From Phlyctochytrium arcticum (taxonomy: Eukaryota; Chytridiomycota; Chytridiomycetes; Chytridiales; Chytridiaceae): DNA of 64,000 nucleotides. This document shows, piece by piece, positions 47,447-59,084 of the stretch; the stretch's first letter is position 1, and every line of letters begins with the position of its first letter. The translations under genes and the position numbers were made by a program. Location of the stretch: the NCBI GenBank assembly GCA_025602905.1, contig JAHLKI010000001.1, positions 1,364,001 through 1,428,000 of the forward strand, in the 5' to 3' direction. Below the pieces are notes generated by a model. It was not told the origin of the DNA, did not search any database, and worked only from the letters and a program-made list of their open reading frames with translations.

Positions 47447-49033
47447 ATGCTCTTCCAGAACATTGTTGTCTTGGCCTTGGCCTCCGTGGCCATTGCCGCC
47501 CCTGCTCCCCAGATTATTGTGCCGGTTGGCGCTCCCATCCCCGAGTCTGTCTCTGTGGTAAGTCATTCAGATCTCGCAATGAACGTATATTGGAACATCC
47601 ATCTCACATGAGCTTCCTAGGTGATTCCCGGAGCTAATCTCGGACCCGCCGAACAGGCGGTTCACAAGGTCCAGGCCAAATTCCCCAACCGACCATCCAA
47701 GAAGATCCTCGGATCTGCTCTCGCCCCCGCACGCGTCGGACCTAACAACGGTCAGAACGCTGCCCAGCTCCGTGCTACTGCCCGTAACGCTGCCATTCAG
47801 CTCGGTCTCCCCGTCGGCCCCGTCTCTGGTGCCCCAGCTTCTGCTTCAACTGTCCCCGCCGCCGCATCAACCGTCCCCGCCGCCCCCGCCGCCACCACAT
47901 CTGCTGCTGCTGCTTCCCCGGCCGCCGCGACTCCTTCGTCTGCTGCCGCCCCGGCTGCCACCACTGTCCCCGCCGCCAAGAAGTCGGTGACTGCTACTCC
48001 CGCTCCCAAAATCCCCTCCCCAAAGCTCGCCGCTCGCCAGGCTACCACCCCCCTCGCCTACCTCGACCAACCCTGTGGAGCTGATGTCAATACCAAGGCT
48101 GCCCCCGGTCTCTGCTGCTCACAGTGGGGTTGGGCCGGCGTCACCACGGATCACTGCGGAACCGGCTGCCAAAAGACCTGGGGTCGTTGCAACGACAATG
48201 TCGTTATCCCCGTCTACACATCTTGCTCAGTCGCCAACTCCTTTGCCCTCACCTTTGACGATGGTCCATCCGTCCTCACCACCGGTCTGCTCGACTACTT
48301 GAAGACTGCTGCCGTCCGTGCCACTTTCTTCATCAACGGTATTAACTGGAAGAACGTCGAGACCAAGAACCCTCTCCCCGGTCTCTTCGCCCTCAAGGAT
48401 GTCGTTGTCCGTGCCAAGGCCGAAGGCCACCAGATCTGCTCCCACACCTGGTCCCACATTGACATGCTCTCCTCCATCTCTGACCAGTACAACATTACCT
48501 ACGAAGTCACCCGTCTCAACCACGCTTTCCGTGAAATCCTCGGCACGATCCCTACCTGCATCCGTCCTCCTTACGGCGACTACGACTCGGCCGCCCTCAA
48601 GGTCCTCCGTGGGCTTGGATACTACAAGGACACTGCTCTCGGCTTCAAGGGTGCCGTCGTCAACTGGAACTTGGACCCTGTTGACTGGGACCCATCCGTT
48701 CACGGATCTACCATCGCCGCCCAGGTCACCGACTTGCGCAAGGAGTACGTTGACCAAACTGCCGGTGTCACTGCCGCAAAGTCTAAATTCATCACCTTGA
48801 ACCACGACGTCCACAACACCACCGCCGATTTCCGTCCCAACGGCCAGCTCCTCACCCAGACCCCCCCTGTCAAGCCCCTCGCCCAGCAAGCCGTCGAATA
48901 CATCAAGACCAAGGGCTACCGCTTTGTCACCATTGACGAATGTCTCGGTTTCCCCGTCGGATCCATGTACCGTGCCCCCACCATGACTGACGAGAACTGC
49001 GGATACGGAGATGGCTCTGCTTGCTACCAGTAG
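47447..49033 (+). CDS. CDA: secreted chitin deacetylase with CBM18
   Basis: Removes N-acetyl groups from chitin to make chitosan. Signal peptide: MLFQNIVVLALASVAIAAPA. One intron follows at about 47558-47620. Next is a Pro/Ala/Thr/Ser-rich linker (residues about 100-180), then a CBM18 chitin-binding domain with eight Cys (CGADVNTKAAPGLCCSQWGW and GTGCQKTWGRC). The NodB catalytic domain has FALTFDDGPS (catalytic base and metal Asp), HTWSH (metal His pair), RPPYGDYD, DWDPS and TLNHDVHN (catalytic acid region). All key residues are present. About 505 residues. Third codon positions are very C-rich compared with neighbours, which fits high expression or a different history. Confidence 0.95.
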
Positions 49034-49588
49034 AGTTTTTCATCCCAACTCTTCAAGCACGAACTGTTTTAATTTAATTCGCCACTAAAGCCGATACCAC
49101 ACCTTTCATTTTACATAGTATACATTAGTAGTACATATAGATCTTGTTCCACGGGACATTCTCTAATTTCACTTTTTGATGAATAAATTTTGATTCGCTC
49201 TCCAAACCAGTCTCCAAACATCGATAAACAGGTCGCTTGTGTGTGAAGCAAAAAGACAATCCAAACATGACTTTCGTGCGATAAACCTCAAAGCCTGGCT
49301 TCTTGGCCTGAAATACACATGCAGGAAAAGTACATTGTCCAAAACTTCGGTTCACTAGTTATTTTTAAAAGTCCTGTGGAGAGCAGGCATCAGTTCTTTG
49401 ATCTTCCTTTTTTCTTCCATACGTGTAGGCTTGTATGGTTCCCAAAGACATTTATATTGAGAACAGACAGCGCAAATCTCGCATGTCAAAAGGCTATTCA
49501 CGAACATGATCGTTATGTTAATATATACGAAAAACATTCAATTGGAACCTATGCAAAAGATACAGCATCAGACTCAAAAAAACGCCAA
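49034..49588. other. convergent intergenic region
   Basis: This lies between the chitin deacetylase and K+ channel stops. It is AT-rich with no recognised element; it should contain both polyadenylation sites. Confidence 0.5.
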
Positions 49589-52086
49589 CTATCCAAGTTG
49601 GCTCATACTCCTACTCTGGGCGGCGCTATACCGCCTGTGTGCCCGAGCCCACCGTCCCTCACCTCCCGGATCAACCACACTACTCGTCCGGCGATGTCGT
49701 TGCGGCGGCCTGGTCATTCCTCCAGAACCGTCGCCCTCCTCCTCCTCCGAAGATGATAATGAGGTGGACGCGCCCCCCCGACTTCCCAACCCAAAAAACG
49801 GTAAATTGTTGAGTAATGTTGATGAGACGGGTACCGATTCCGCATACCGCCCTTCATCCTCCCGATCGCGATCGTCCAATGGGGGAGTGTAAAACCGGAC
49901 CGGGTATCGCGTCCCGCCGCCAGCCAAGGACGACGACGAGGGTGATGGACGTGCAGGGTGACTTGGCGACAAGGAAGATGCGAGGTGGGCTAAAGAGGGT
50001 GTGATGGTAATTGAGTGGGGTGGGGGTGTATGGCTGAGGAGATGGGTTGTTTCCGACTCTGAGGATGATGAGGTGGTGGGTGAATTGTGAAGGCTTGGGG
50101 TGTAGGAAGAGGATGATGGTGGGATGAGAATGGAGGTTGAGGGTTGGCTGTGAGGATGGCTCGAGGACGAGATGGTGGGGAGTTGGAGAGTTGTTGGTGT
50201 GGGTGCAGGTGCGGTAGAGACTGGTGGTATCAAAGTATCTGATTCCTGTTTCCAGTCATCATGTATCCACCCCTCACTTTCGCTCGTCTCTAGCCCACCA
50301 CCATGTCCCGTTTTCCGTCCCGCCCGGTTCTTGTCCTTGTTACATCCATACCGCCGCTTCAACGCCCCCTTCCGTTCGTACCGATCCACACGGTCCGTAA
50401 TCTTATTGACCGTCACAGTCCACTGGTCCAATGCCCGTTCAGCGACGAGTGAGAAGAGGTAAGTGACAGACCCGATTCCGATATACAAGAACCAGATAAA
50501 TATGGAGCGGGATTGGACTTTTGATAAAGTGTAGTCGCCGTATCCGATGGTGGTCAAGGCACAGAATGTGAAATAGAGGCCTTCGACGAATTCCCAGTCT
50601 TCCAACCAGGCAAAGACGGCCCCGAACCCGACCATGTTGAGCATGACCACCACGACCGCCCACACGATTTGTCGGCGAAAGGTTCGCTGGGTGGCTTCGA
50701 CGACTTGTTTGCGGCGAATGTCGGCTGGAGCTACGATGGTGAGTTGGGGGAGGTTGGGGCCGCGGGAGACGATGAGGGTGCGTGGCGGGTCGAGGATGGA
50801 GGTGGTGTAGCTGCGACCTAGAGGTAGGCCGTAATCATGGTGGTCCGAAGGTGGGGAGGGGGAGCGGGTGACTCGGTCGGGAATGGGTGAGGCGGGACGA
50901 TCTTGAGTGTGGTTGTTGGAAGAGGGTGCGTGAATATAACTCGGATTTGAGGGGGCCGAAGATGCAAGAGGCACGACGCGGTTGACTACGGGTCGACGAT
51001 TAGAACGAGACCCGTCTGTCGCTGGATGCCGAATCGGGATCGATAAAGCGGCAGCCGCTGATGACCTGCGGTACGCTCCACCATCGCCCCCACCAGTGGC
51101 CGTGTTTCGTCTCCGACGGCCGTCGGATCCAGAACTGGACGGCCGCGCATTCCCATGATACGCCTCCTCCGCGATTCCGAACGACCGAGAATACTCTGAC
51201 GCCAGCCGATGCGTAAGCAGTTCTAGGCCGACTTGGCGGACCGAGTAGATGGTGGCTGCCAGAATGCCTATTCCGAAAAAGGCTGCAAGGGGAAGCAAAA
51301 GTTTTCCCCCTGTTGTTTGCGGGACAAGATCGCCAAACCCAATTGTTGCCAGTGTAGATATGCACCCTATCACACCACATCAATTTCATGAAAGGAAGAT
51401 GTCAAGGAACGACAAACTTACAATAAATTCCATCGTCAAAATCCCACCCCTCAATCCACGCGTACCCCGCGCCCATCCCAAATGTATACGCAATACTGGT
51501 GATGAGCAACAAAATCAATTGTCGCTGGGCCAAACTTAATTCATATAGGACGTAGGCGTAGGCTTGGTCGCGGTTCACAGTATGATGGTAGTAAGACGTC
51601 CCTGCCACAAACAGGGAGAGGAGGGCGGTGATGCCAGAGTAGAAGGGGCCTTCGGTCAAGTGAGTGTCGGGGTGGCGGTAGGTGGATTCCCAGAATGCAA
51701 AGGTGACTACGGCTAGGAGGGACAGAATGCCTTTATAAAAGGATTGGCATGAGTTGATTCGGGAAAGACTCAAAAACAGCACAACACGCACCTTGCCCCG
51801 CTGCCCCAGCAATAAACAAGCGGGTAGTCCACTTAATCTTCTTCTCCAACATTCGCACAAACAGCGCTCCAATACCCAGCCCACCCATACAAGCCGACAT
51901 AGCACTCAGAATGGTGACCCCCACCGGCCGGATATAGATGGCTCGCTCGTGGCTGCCTTTCTTGGCCGCATGGTGGGTACCGGGTGCATCAAAGTAAAGC
52001 CATCCGGAGACGATGAGGGCTTGGATGTTGAGAGCTGTTGCGATGGATAGAAACACGCCGGAGGAGAGGGGGATGTACTTTCGCAT
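49589..52086 (-). CDS. TOK1: TOK-type outward rectifier, two-pore-domain K+ channel
   Basis: Three exons, about 790 residues. Membrane segments: VFLSIATALNIQALIVSGWL, VGVTILSAMSACMGGLGIGA, LSLLAVVTFAFW, YSGITALLSLFVAGTSYYHH and QLILLLITSIAYTFGMGAGY. Pore 1 follows (STLATIGFGDLVPQ), then GKLLLPLAAFFGIGILAATI. After a disordered loop of about 190 residues come IVWAVVVVMLNMVGFGAVFA, pore 2 (FCALTTIGYGDYTLSK) and SIFIWFLYIGIGSVTYLFSL. Both selectivity filters (TIGFGD, TIGYGD) are intact. The 8-segment, two-pore topology is that of yeast Tok1. The C-terminal 290 residues are Ser/Pro-rich and disordered, a likely phosphorylation platform. Plasma membrane. Confidence 0.93.
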
Positions 52087-52455
52087 CGGGTCTTTTGTCT
52101 TGATTGTTTTCTTGTTGGGCCTGGCCTTGACAGCTGTGGGGTATATAGGCCGTTTCTGTTGGATGGAAGTTTCGAATAGAAATGCTTGTCGTCCCTTGGA
52201 TTGTCACCACCGCCAATCCCTGCCCTATTATTTCCAGGATACTTCGCAACTCCAGCAGCTCACTAATGTCAGGCCCGTCTACTTCCAAAACTCCGCGATC
52301 TCCACAGGTCTTTCAGGAAAACGTCACAAACCTGGCTTTCGGTGTCAAAGCCACACTTGCTTACCAATCACGACGCACCGCCGCTCGACACCGCGGCGGC
52401 AGTCTGTTTCTGTGAATCGAAACTGAATTATCTCACGATAATCTGTGATATAAAC
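52087..52455. promoter_or_regulatory. divergent intergenic region
   Basis: This separates the start codons of the K+ channel and the CUE protein. No clear element seen. Confidence 0.4.
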
Positions 52456-53592
52456 ATGGCGGATACGGACGCTAACTTGCAGGTAAGGCTTCAATGTCCG
52501 TCTATATGGAGTACAGAAACTCAGCTAACACACTTGACAGCAATTACGCGCCATATTTCCTGATGCTGACCCGGACGTGTGTTTGGCTGTCCTAACGGCA
52601 AACGATAATAACTTGGAAGCCGCCATCAACAACTTGCTTACGGTGTCTGGTGGGGGTGATACTGGAGGCAATGTGACTTCTCCGGCGGCTCCCATATCTG
52701 AGCCGAGCGCAACTGGGGTAAGCAGACATCCAAAATTGGAAGTTTTTGTTCGGTTGATGTAATGATGTGTTTTTGGCAGTTGACCGACGAACAGTTTGCC
52801 CAGCGACTGGCCCAGCAAGAACAGGATGAGGAGTTTGCGCGTCGATTGCAGGAAGAAGATCAGGGAACACGACGTAAAGTGTCGCAAGTCTCCCATCTGA
52901 TCTGATTGCCCAGCTAAACTGTGGATGTATGAAGGCCTGTCGCGACCACCACGAAGTCCGCAACCAGCAGCACCTGGACAGCAGGTTTCCGAATGGGAAT
53001 CCAACATTTCCGGGCAGGGTATGCGGTATGGTGCTGCATCAGGAGGTAAGCGTATATCGCGTTTCGTGTGAAGTAAACATTGTGGGGCTTACAACGTTGT
53101 CCAGCGGACTCGCTGCGTGAGACGAAAGAAAAAGTGATTGCAGCCTCGTCGGCGTTTGGCGAGACAGCCAAGAAGAAACTCAAGGAGCTATACGATAAGA
53201 TTTCCAGTAAGGAAGGCGGATCGAGTGGCCCGACTAATGGTGGTGGGTCGGGAGGAGGCTCCAAGCAACAGTACAATTCTCTCCCCGAGGACGATTTTGA
53301 TTCATTTATGGGGCCACCGATGAGAGATGATACACCGTCAGATCGACCTCAACAACACCAAAGCAACTACAGCTATGGAAATAGCAATACCCCATCGCAG
53401 TACCCTACCACGGCATCCCCCCAACCCTATTCCCTATCTTCCGGCGGCGCGAGGCCAGCATCGCCCAACCTGCAACAACAACCACCCCTCAATCCGTTCC
53501 TTCAGCAATCATACCCCGACACACAGCAGCAGCAACAGCAACAGTCTGCACCCGCATATCGGCCTCCTCAGCAAAACGATTCTCTCATTTAA
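52456..53592 (+). CDS. CUE-domain ubiquitin-binding protein (Cue5-like)
   Basis: Five exons, about 300 residues. The CUE domain lies at residues 8-48: LQQLRAIFPDADPDVCLAVL then TANDNNLEAAINNLLTVS, with the FP and LL positions used for ubiquitin contact. Next is a charged helix LTDEQFAQRLAQQEQDEEFA with RRLQEEDQGTRR, then a helix SLRETKEKVIAASSAFGETA plus KKKLKELYDKISS. The tail is Gly/Ser/Gln/Pro-rich with a polyQ run. CUE followed by LTDEQFAxxLAxQE is the pattern of fungal Cue5/TOLLIP-type aggrephagy adaptors. A Yxx-L/V-type AIM could be YNSLPEDDF, but this is only a guess. Confidence 0.8.
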
Positions 53593-53862
53593 CCCATTCT
53601 GTTTCCTATCTTTCATATATGTTGAGCGGTTTTGTGACCCGTGGTCGTTTTATCAATATTCATTCTCATCTGGTTACGTGATTGTTGAGTGGGCGAGTGT
53701 TGGGAATAGAAGCAATGAGGTTCGGTTATGACATGACAAAATTGGAGAAAACATAGGCATAGATTGAGGTCGGATAGGGCATGTGTCCACAAAAACCCCC
53801 TCCAAAACCCTTCAAAAAAAGAATATACAGGGGGAAAAAATCAGCTACTAAAAAGATTTTGC

Positions 53863-54755
53863 CTAACGCTTTCGTTGCGAAGGCGCTGATGACGCGGGAC
53901 GTCCAGTGGCAGGGTCTATGGGAGCGGTCGTAGAAACTTCGTCCGATTCCTTGACGTTGCCCGGGGGGTATAGGGGTACAGGAAGTGATTCTGAAGGGTA
54001 TACGTCCGGTAAAGCTGTAGGCTGATGAGCATGGTGTCGGTGCTGCACCATAGAAAGGTATGTACCCCAACCTGAAATTTAGGAAACGGTATTTAGTAAC
54101 GCGAGGGAAAGAATCTTGGAACGAGACATGTACCTAGACCGAGAATGTTTACTACCAAAACGCGTAGTTTGAGTGGAACAAAACGGAAATTGAGCGCAAG
54201 GGCCGCGGGCCAAATCATCCAATTCGCCTTGAGGGTGGGCCATACATTGGTTTTGACCCGGTGGACAATCTCGGCCCTATTGCAGCCTTCCATGGCCGAA
54301 TTGGCGACAAAAAACAGGCAGGTGAATGGAGCAGCCGCGAGTATTTGATCCGTTGCCACTTTTTTCAAGGATGTAGAAAGGGACATGCTGCTCCCGAACC
54401 GGGCATCCAGAATCTTGTACCATCCATGCGTGAGCGGGGCACCGAGCAACATCCCATACAATCCCAACCGTAATGTGCGTTGGGCATCCCAACTCTTCTT
54501 TCCCGGGATCGTACGGGTCCGTGATCCCGTCACATCCCCCCGTTCGTTCCGAACCAATTCTTCTTTGACGGTAGATGGCGGCTGGTCAATCCGTTGTGCA
54601 ATAATGTCCCCTGCGACGCCAATGGCACCTGCCGACAGGGATTTGGTGAGAAGAGGCCGCTCTTCGAGAAGGACGAGATAGCGTTTCCAGGCCCGGGTCA
54701 AAGGGTTGAGGAATGGTCGGGCTGTATGGGCAAAGTGAGCGGATGCTGCAACCAT
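53863..54755 (-). CDS. Mpv17/PMP22 family membrane protein
   Basis: About 280 residues in two exons. After MVAASAHFAHTARPFLNPLT comes RAWKRYLVLLEERPLLTKSL and SAGAIGVAGDIIAQRID, the family N-terminus. Then RTLRLGLYGMLLGAPLTHGW with YKILDARFG, DQILAAAPFTCLFFVANSAM, and VWPTLKANWMIWPAALALNF with FRFVPLKLRVLVVN, which is the signature block. Four membrane segments. The C-terminal 70 residues (Pro/Ser-rich) are an extension beyond Mpv17. The location is inner mitochondrial or peroxisomal membrane. The start is the ATG at 54755; the frame upstream lacks ATG. An insert of about 25 residues (NERGDVTGSRTRTIPGKKS) separates helices 1 and 2. Confidence 0.9.
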
Positions 54756-55013
54756 CTTTTCTTTTCCGGTGATGTGTTTTCCAAAGGATTTCTGTCTATA
54801 TACTCTGAGCACTCAGCGAAATATTTCTATTGGGAAAAAAAACTAACGGAACTAGTTCTGAGTGAGAGTGCCTATATACTTCCAAAGGGAAAAGACTATT
54901 GAATGCAAGTTAACTAATGACGAAACAGAAACTACGATAGATAAGATGTGGGCCAAAAATACATTGATCGCCCAAAGACGCGACGTGACGCTTTCGTCAT
55001 CAGTTATTGCTTC

Positions 55014-55070
55014 CAGTGGCGTAGAGTGGCGCAGCCATTATACCTGAAGTGCGCAGCGTGAGAAAATGTG
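55014..55070 (+). repeat. dispersed repeat, copy 1
   Basis: AGTGGCGTAG at the left and GCGCAGCGTGAGAAAATGTG at the right. Copy 2 at 55685-55735 has the same two anchors with small substitutions and a shorter middle. Confidence 0.5.
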
Positions 55071-55684
55071 ATATATATACCAGCGGCGCTTTCGTGAATT
55101 GAATTCAATCAGCGTCTCATATGCATTTATATGCATATCCAAAGAAATTATAAACAGGGGAAGATGCAAGAAATAGATGAACAGCGAAAGAAACTTTGGA
55201 GTACCCGGATAAGTTAAAAATGAAAAGATGGGAAGGAAGCAAACCATTGGTCTGCCTGACTTTATGGACGAAATGAAACTTGTGTGTCGTCCTGAGTACT
55301 GCAAGGACGGGTATTTACACTCATGGGCACAAAGGACAGCACCGGAAGAGTTGGAACTAAATTAATACGCGACAATCATAAAGCATTCCATTCGAGTGTT
55401 TGTGCGTTGCATCTGATCCTTTTAAGTTTGGGCTGTTAGCATTCTTGGCTGATTTTTTCTTTTATGTATGAAGCTGATAGGAGATGAGATTCTCCTTTGT
55501 TTTCGTCGCTGAACCTTCTGCATTTCTGTAGCAGCCTGCTGTAGGTAGCATTGATAGCTTGCCCAAATAAATTCTACGTACGAGATCACCACAGCGACAC
55601 GGCAAAGCGAGTATGATACACCAACCCTTCAAAGATTCCATGATGCTTTCTTATTAGTTTTAACCCGTACCTGGCGGGGAACAA

Positions 55685-55735
55685 GTGGCGTAGGGAGTAT
55701 CAGAATTGCGCAGTGTGAGAAAATGTAATAATGTA
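55685..55735 (+). repeat. dispersed repeat, copy 2
   Basis: AGTGGCGTAG and GCGCAGTGTGAGAAAATGTA anchors match the copy at 55014. Nature unknown. Confidence 0.5.
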
Positions 55736-55784
55736 CGTGTAAATTGGTACAAGGAAGATGGGAGATATGAGTTCATGTACAATG

Positions 55785-58700
55785 TCAATAAAAGTTAGAG
55801 GGCGCCGCGTTCATGATGGGCTCCTGGCGGGGACCGTTTCCACAATGGGTTCCAAGAGACACAGTGCGCTGTTTCGCAATACTGCGTGAATACCGCAGTC
55901 CGCAAGCATTACACAACCTTTTATTAAACCCAATGAAAATTAGCTGTGAACTGACTTGAAAGAAAAAGCTGTCCAGGAACACTTCACTTACGTTTTTTGA
56001 CCACTGGGACCCCTCCTCCACTCTGGACTTTCAGTGATGGAGCAACTCTCACACACTTTTGGTTTGAGGTCTCTTTTCAAGTTGTTGGTGGAGTAGGGCC
56101 GACAAGAGGAATCCACAGAAAAGCGTCTGTGCACGCGTTTACTCAGCGCTGCTGGCTCGTATTCCGTGTTATCGGCAAGGAATGCATTATGCGCGGCGGG
56201 ACGGGGTGTAGCTGTGAGTGTGTGCCGACGGCCTCTATGGCGCACAACACCAATCGCTTCTTGCTGTTGCAGGTGCTGCTCAGCGTCAAAGTTTTCGGTT
56301 GCGATAGGGGTGGATGGCGAAACATTCCAACCGTAATTACGAAACTGATTCAAATCATCGGTGGGGGGGCAGCAAGCACGCGGAAGGTTGGAATGAAGTC
56401 CTGCGTCTACTGGCGGTGTGGTAGATGGCGCAGCAGTATCCCAATTGTAACTCGGGAGTGGGGTTAGATCATTGGTAGGATAACAAGCACGGGGGACGTA
56501 GGAACGAGTTCCCGTCTCTTCCGAAAAGCTTGTAGGGGCGGATTGGCTGCTAAGAGTTGACGGTGTCATCACTGTGCCGGGTTGGCTGGTTTGGTAACCT
56601 TCAGAATTGCTGCCACCGGCAGACCACTCCGCCAGCAAATTGTCCGTACAACTCGGCTCAGAACCAATGAATGAATCGAGACGGACGGGACTAAGGGGTT
56701 CGTCAGGAAGCTGAGAAGCACCACTGGTTGGAATCCAAAACTCTTGAGATGAGGGTATATGGTTTAATCCATTTTCAAGCGGTGGGACATTCAAGTGCTC
56801 CTGCGTGGGCCAAGCCAACGGCAGATCATTCTTCCCGTTCAAGTCTGGCTGGTTGAGTCCCACCAAGTCCAAACCCAATAGCTCAGTCTCAAAATGAGTT
56901 CCAAACATTTTCCGCATCTCTTGGTCGTCCATCCATTTGAGGTCAGCAGTTGGCATGTACCCGTTTTCTCCCAATTGCGTCCCACATGTGTCAGGTTGAG
57001 GGTCGGTATATATGCTTTCTGACAGAGCTTGTTGTTGCGGCGGTGAGATGGAAGCTGGGTCAATATGGGCATTCCCATCAAGGGGAGGGGGGTATACATA
57101 TGCAGGGTATAAATCATTGTTTGGGGCGTAATGCTGAATCGGTGGATGATGGATCTCAAAAAATGCATGTAGGTCGTGCTCAGTTTTGAAGGGGGGGTGT
57201 TCCATGGCCGCGGTAGTTTGAATGTGGGCCATGGTTAAATCAGCAGAATACCCACTCGAATCCAACAATGCTTCCAATGACCCATTTACAAGTGCCAGAG
57301 TGTCGTCAGATAGGCACTCCTTGTCAGCAGCAGGTGCCAGGGTTCCAAAGGCTTGAGTGCAAATAAAGACAACACTACCATAGGGGAAAACGATACTCTC
57401 TGCTTCTACATACTGCTCGGGCCCAAAACTGTCGCGGGTTGCATTGGCACTGGCTGTTGCACTCCGACCATGCTTGACCCGATGCTGCAGGTAAAACATG
57501 CTCCGTGTGCAATACTGGCCGCCATCTTCCGAGCCTTCTCCGTCCAACAAAGTTGAGACAACATCCGGGGTTTTATTCGTGATTCCGGTGTTCCTTCTGC
57601 CCTTCCTGGTCAACAACTCCCGGAACGTCTTTTCGTCTGTCGCATGCAGCAAGCTGCGCAGCCAATTTGGCGTCTCTGCCATCTCCTTGACCTTTTTTCC
57701 AGTCATGGCCGCAAATCTCGGAGGTGGGTAGCTGTGTATCAAACTCAAATCCTCCAATCTGAGCACTTGGAGAAAGCGGGAATTGGACGCTAAAGGATCA
57801 ATGTAGGAAGTGACTGAGCGGGAGGTGTATGGAGAATGATCGAGGGTAATGCAGTACTGGAGGATGGATGTGAGCGATTCTGAAATGTCGGATACATCCG
57901 TTTCGCTAATACAGTCAGACCCTTCTCTCCAATGCTCGCCACACATGTTCTCATTACCAGCTATGGAAAGAACAGTTTACCCAAAAGTTCCAACAAATGT
58001 TATCTCTCCAAGTCCATACCTTGTCCTACATGGAAGAAGGCGAGCACGCAATTTTCGTCAATAGCGTTTAGTCCCACGTCCACCAAAACAGGGTTCGTGT
58101 TCTGCGCCTCCCATTCAGCGATTCTATCCGCTAAACTTGAGGATGTATTCGGTAGCTCCGAAGGCCGGAAATCAGCTCGTGTACCCGCTGCCTCGTCTAC
58201 GGTGAAAAGATTCTTCATTCTAACACTGTCAAAAATCTTATACGTGAACAAACCAGCTTGAAAAGGGAATGGTTACGATGTGTGTCCTACCGAATCATCC
58301 TTCCTTGCAAAGTTCGTAAATCCATAAAACATTCAAAGTCCTTCTTGAATCGTGCGGCGTCTGCGGGGTGGAGCAAATCAAACAAGCTCGTCCCAATGAG
58401 AGGACAGCCAGATGCTCTTTGTTGTTCTTGGTCAGGTTTGAACCTGTCCCTTGACAACTTGTCTTTCTGCAAGCCATTCAAGACATCCGTACGAAAAGAT
58501 CCCTGCTTGTCCACGTCGCCCTGGCATTGCCTTGGGTCCAATGGACCTTTGTCGTCGTCCGCAACTTGACGCTTCCGCAATCGTTCTCGGACTGGTCTTG
58601 GGACATACAAGAAGCGCAGCGATTGGTTGGACAAAAATGCCCAAAAACATGGGAAGGCTCTTGTTTTGTCGCGAGTTCTTTTTTTGGGTTGCACTTTGCT

Positions 58701-59084
58701 GGACGTTGCTGGAAGTGTTGTACCAGAGCAACAATTCGGAAATGACCGCTGATGTGGTGGGAATTGGGATTCGTATCCGATAGAGGGTTCGGGAGCGGGG
58801 GGAGTACTAGGCTTACTGAGAAGCTGATAAGCTGTAGAATTGAAATTCATATGTACATTTTTTTTGCAAATCGAGCTTCGACCACGCTTGTCTGCACTCA
58901 TATTCGACACACGCTGGGCCTTCTTGCTTCGTCGGCGCAAATGCCTCAAATGCGCGAGATGCGACTGAGTCATGGACTCTGATGAAAGAAGGTTCCCCAT
59001 TGGAGCGAAAATGGCAGTAGAAGGACATGATAATTCTTCGAGTGGGAAGAAACCACCATCAGAGGAGGACTGTTGAAACCGCAT
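55785..59084 (-). CDS. PAS-domain GATA transcription factor, white collar-2-like
   Basis: About 1,000 residues in four or five exons. N-terminal region: basic Ser-rich, then a degenerate PAS fold (NQSLRFLYVPRPVRERLRK ... LIGTSLFDLLHPADAARF ... SIVFPYGSVVFICTQAFG). The middle is Pro/Gln/Asn-rich. The C-terminus has a GATA finger: CESCSITESPEWRRGPSGQK, intron, TLCNACGLRYSRSIAKQ. Spacing is C-X2-C-X18-C-X2-C, the type used by WC-1/WC-2 rather than the C-X17 of nitrogen GATA factors. No flavin-binding Cys motif of a LOV domain is visible, so a WC-2-like partner is more likely than a photoreceptor. The start is ATG 59084, though an upstream exon is possible. Confidence 0.8.

Larger units (their letters stand above)
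54756..55784. other. 1-kb intergenic region with a diverged repeat pair
   Basis: No gene recognised. Two copies of a diverged sequence begin near 55014 and 55685 (AGTGGCGTAG..., ending GCGCAGYGTGAGAAAATGT). They sit upstream of the Mpv17 start and downstream of the PAS-GATA stop. Confidence 0.45.

Noticed and set aside
48227..48889. 220-codon minus-strand frame
   Set aside because: Antisense to the chitin deacetylase; explained by its C-rich third positions.
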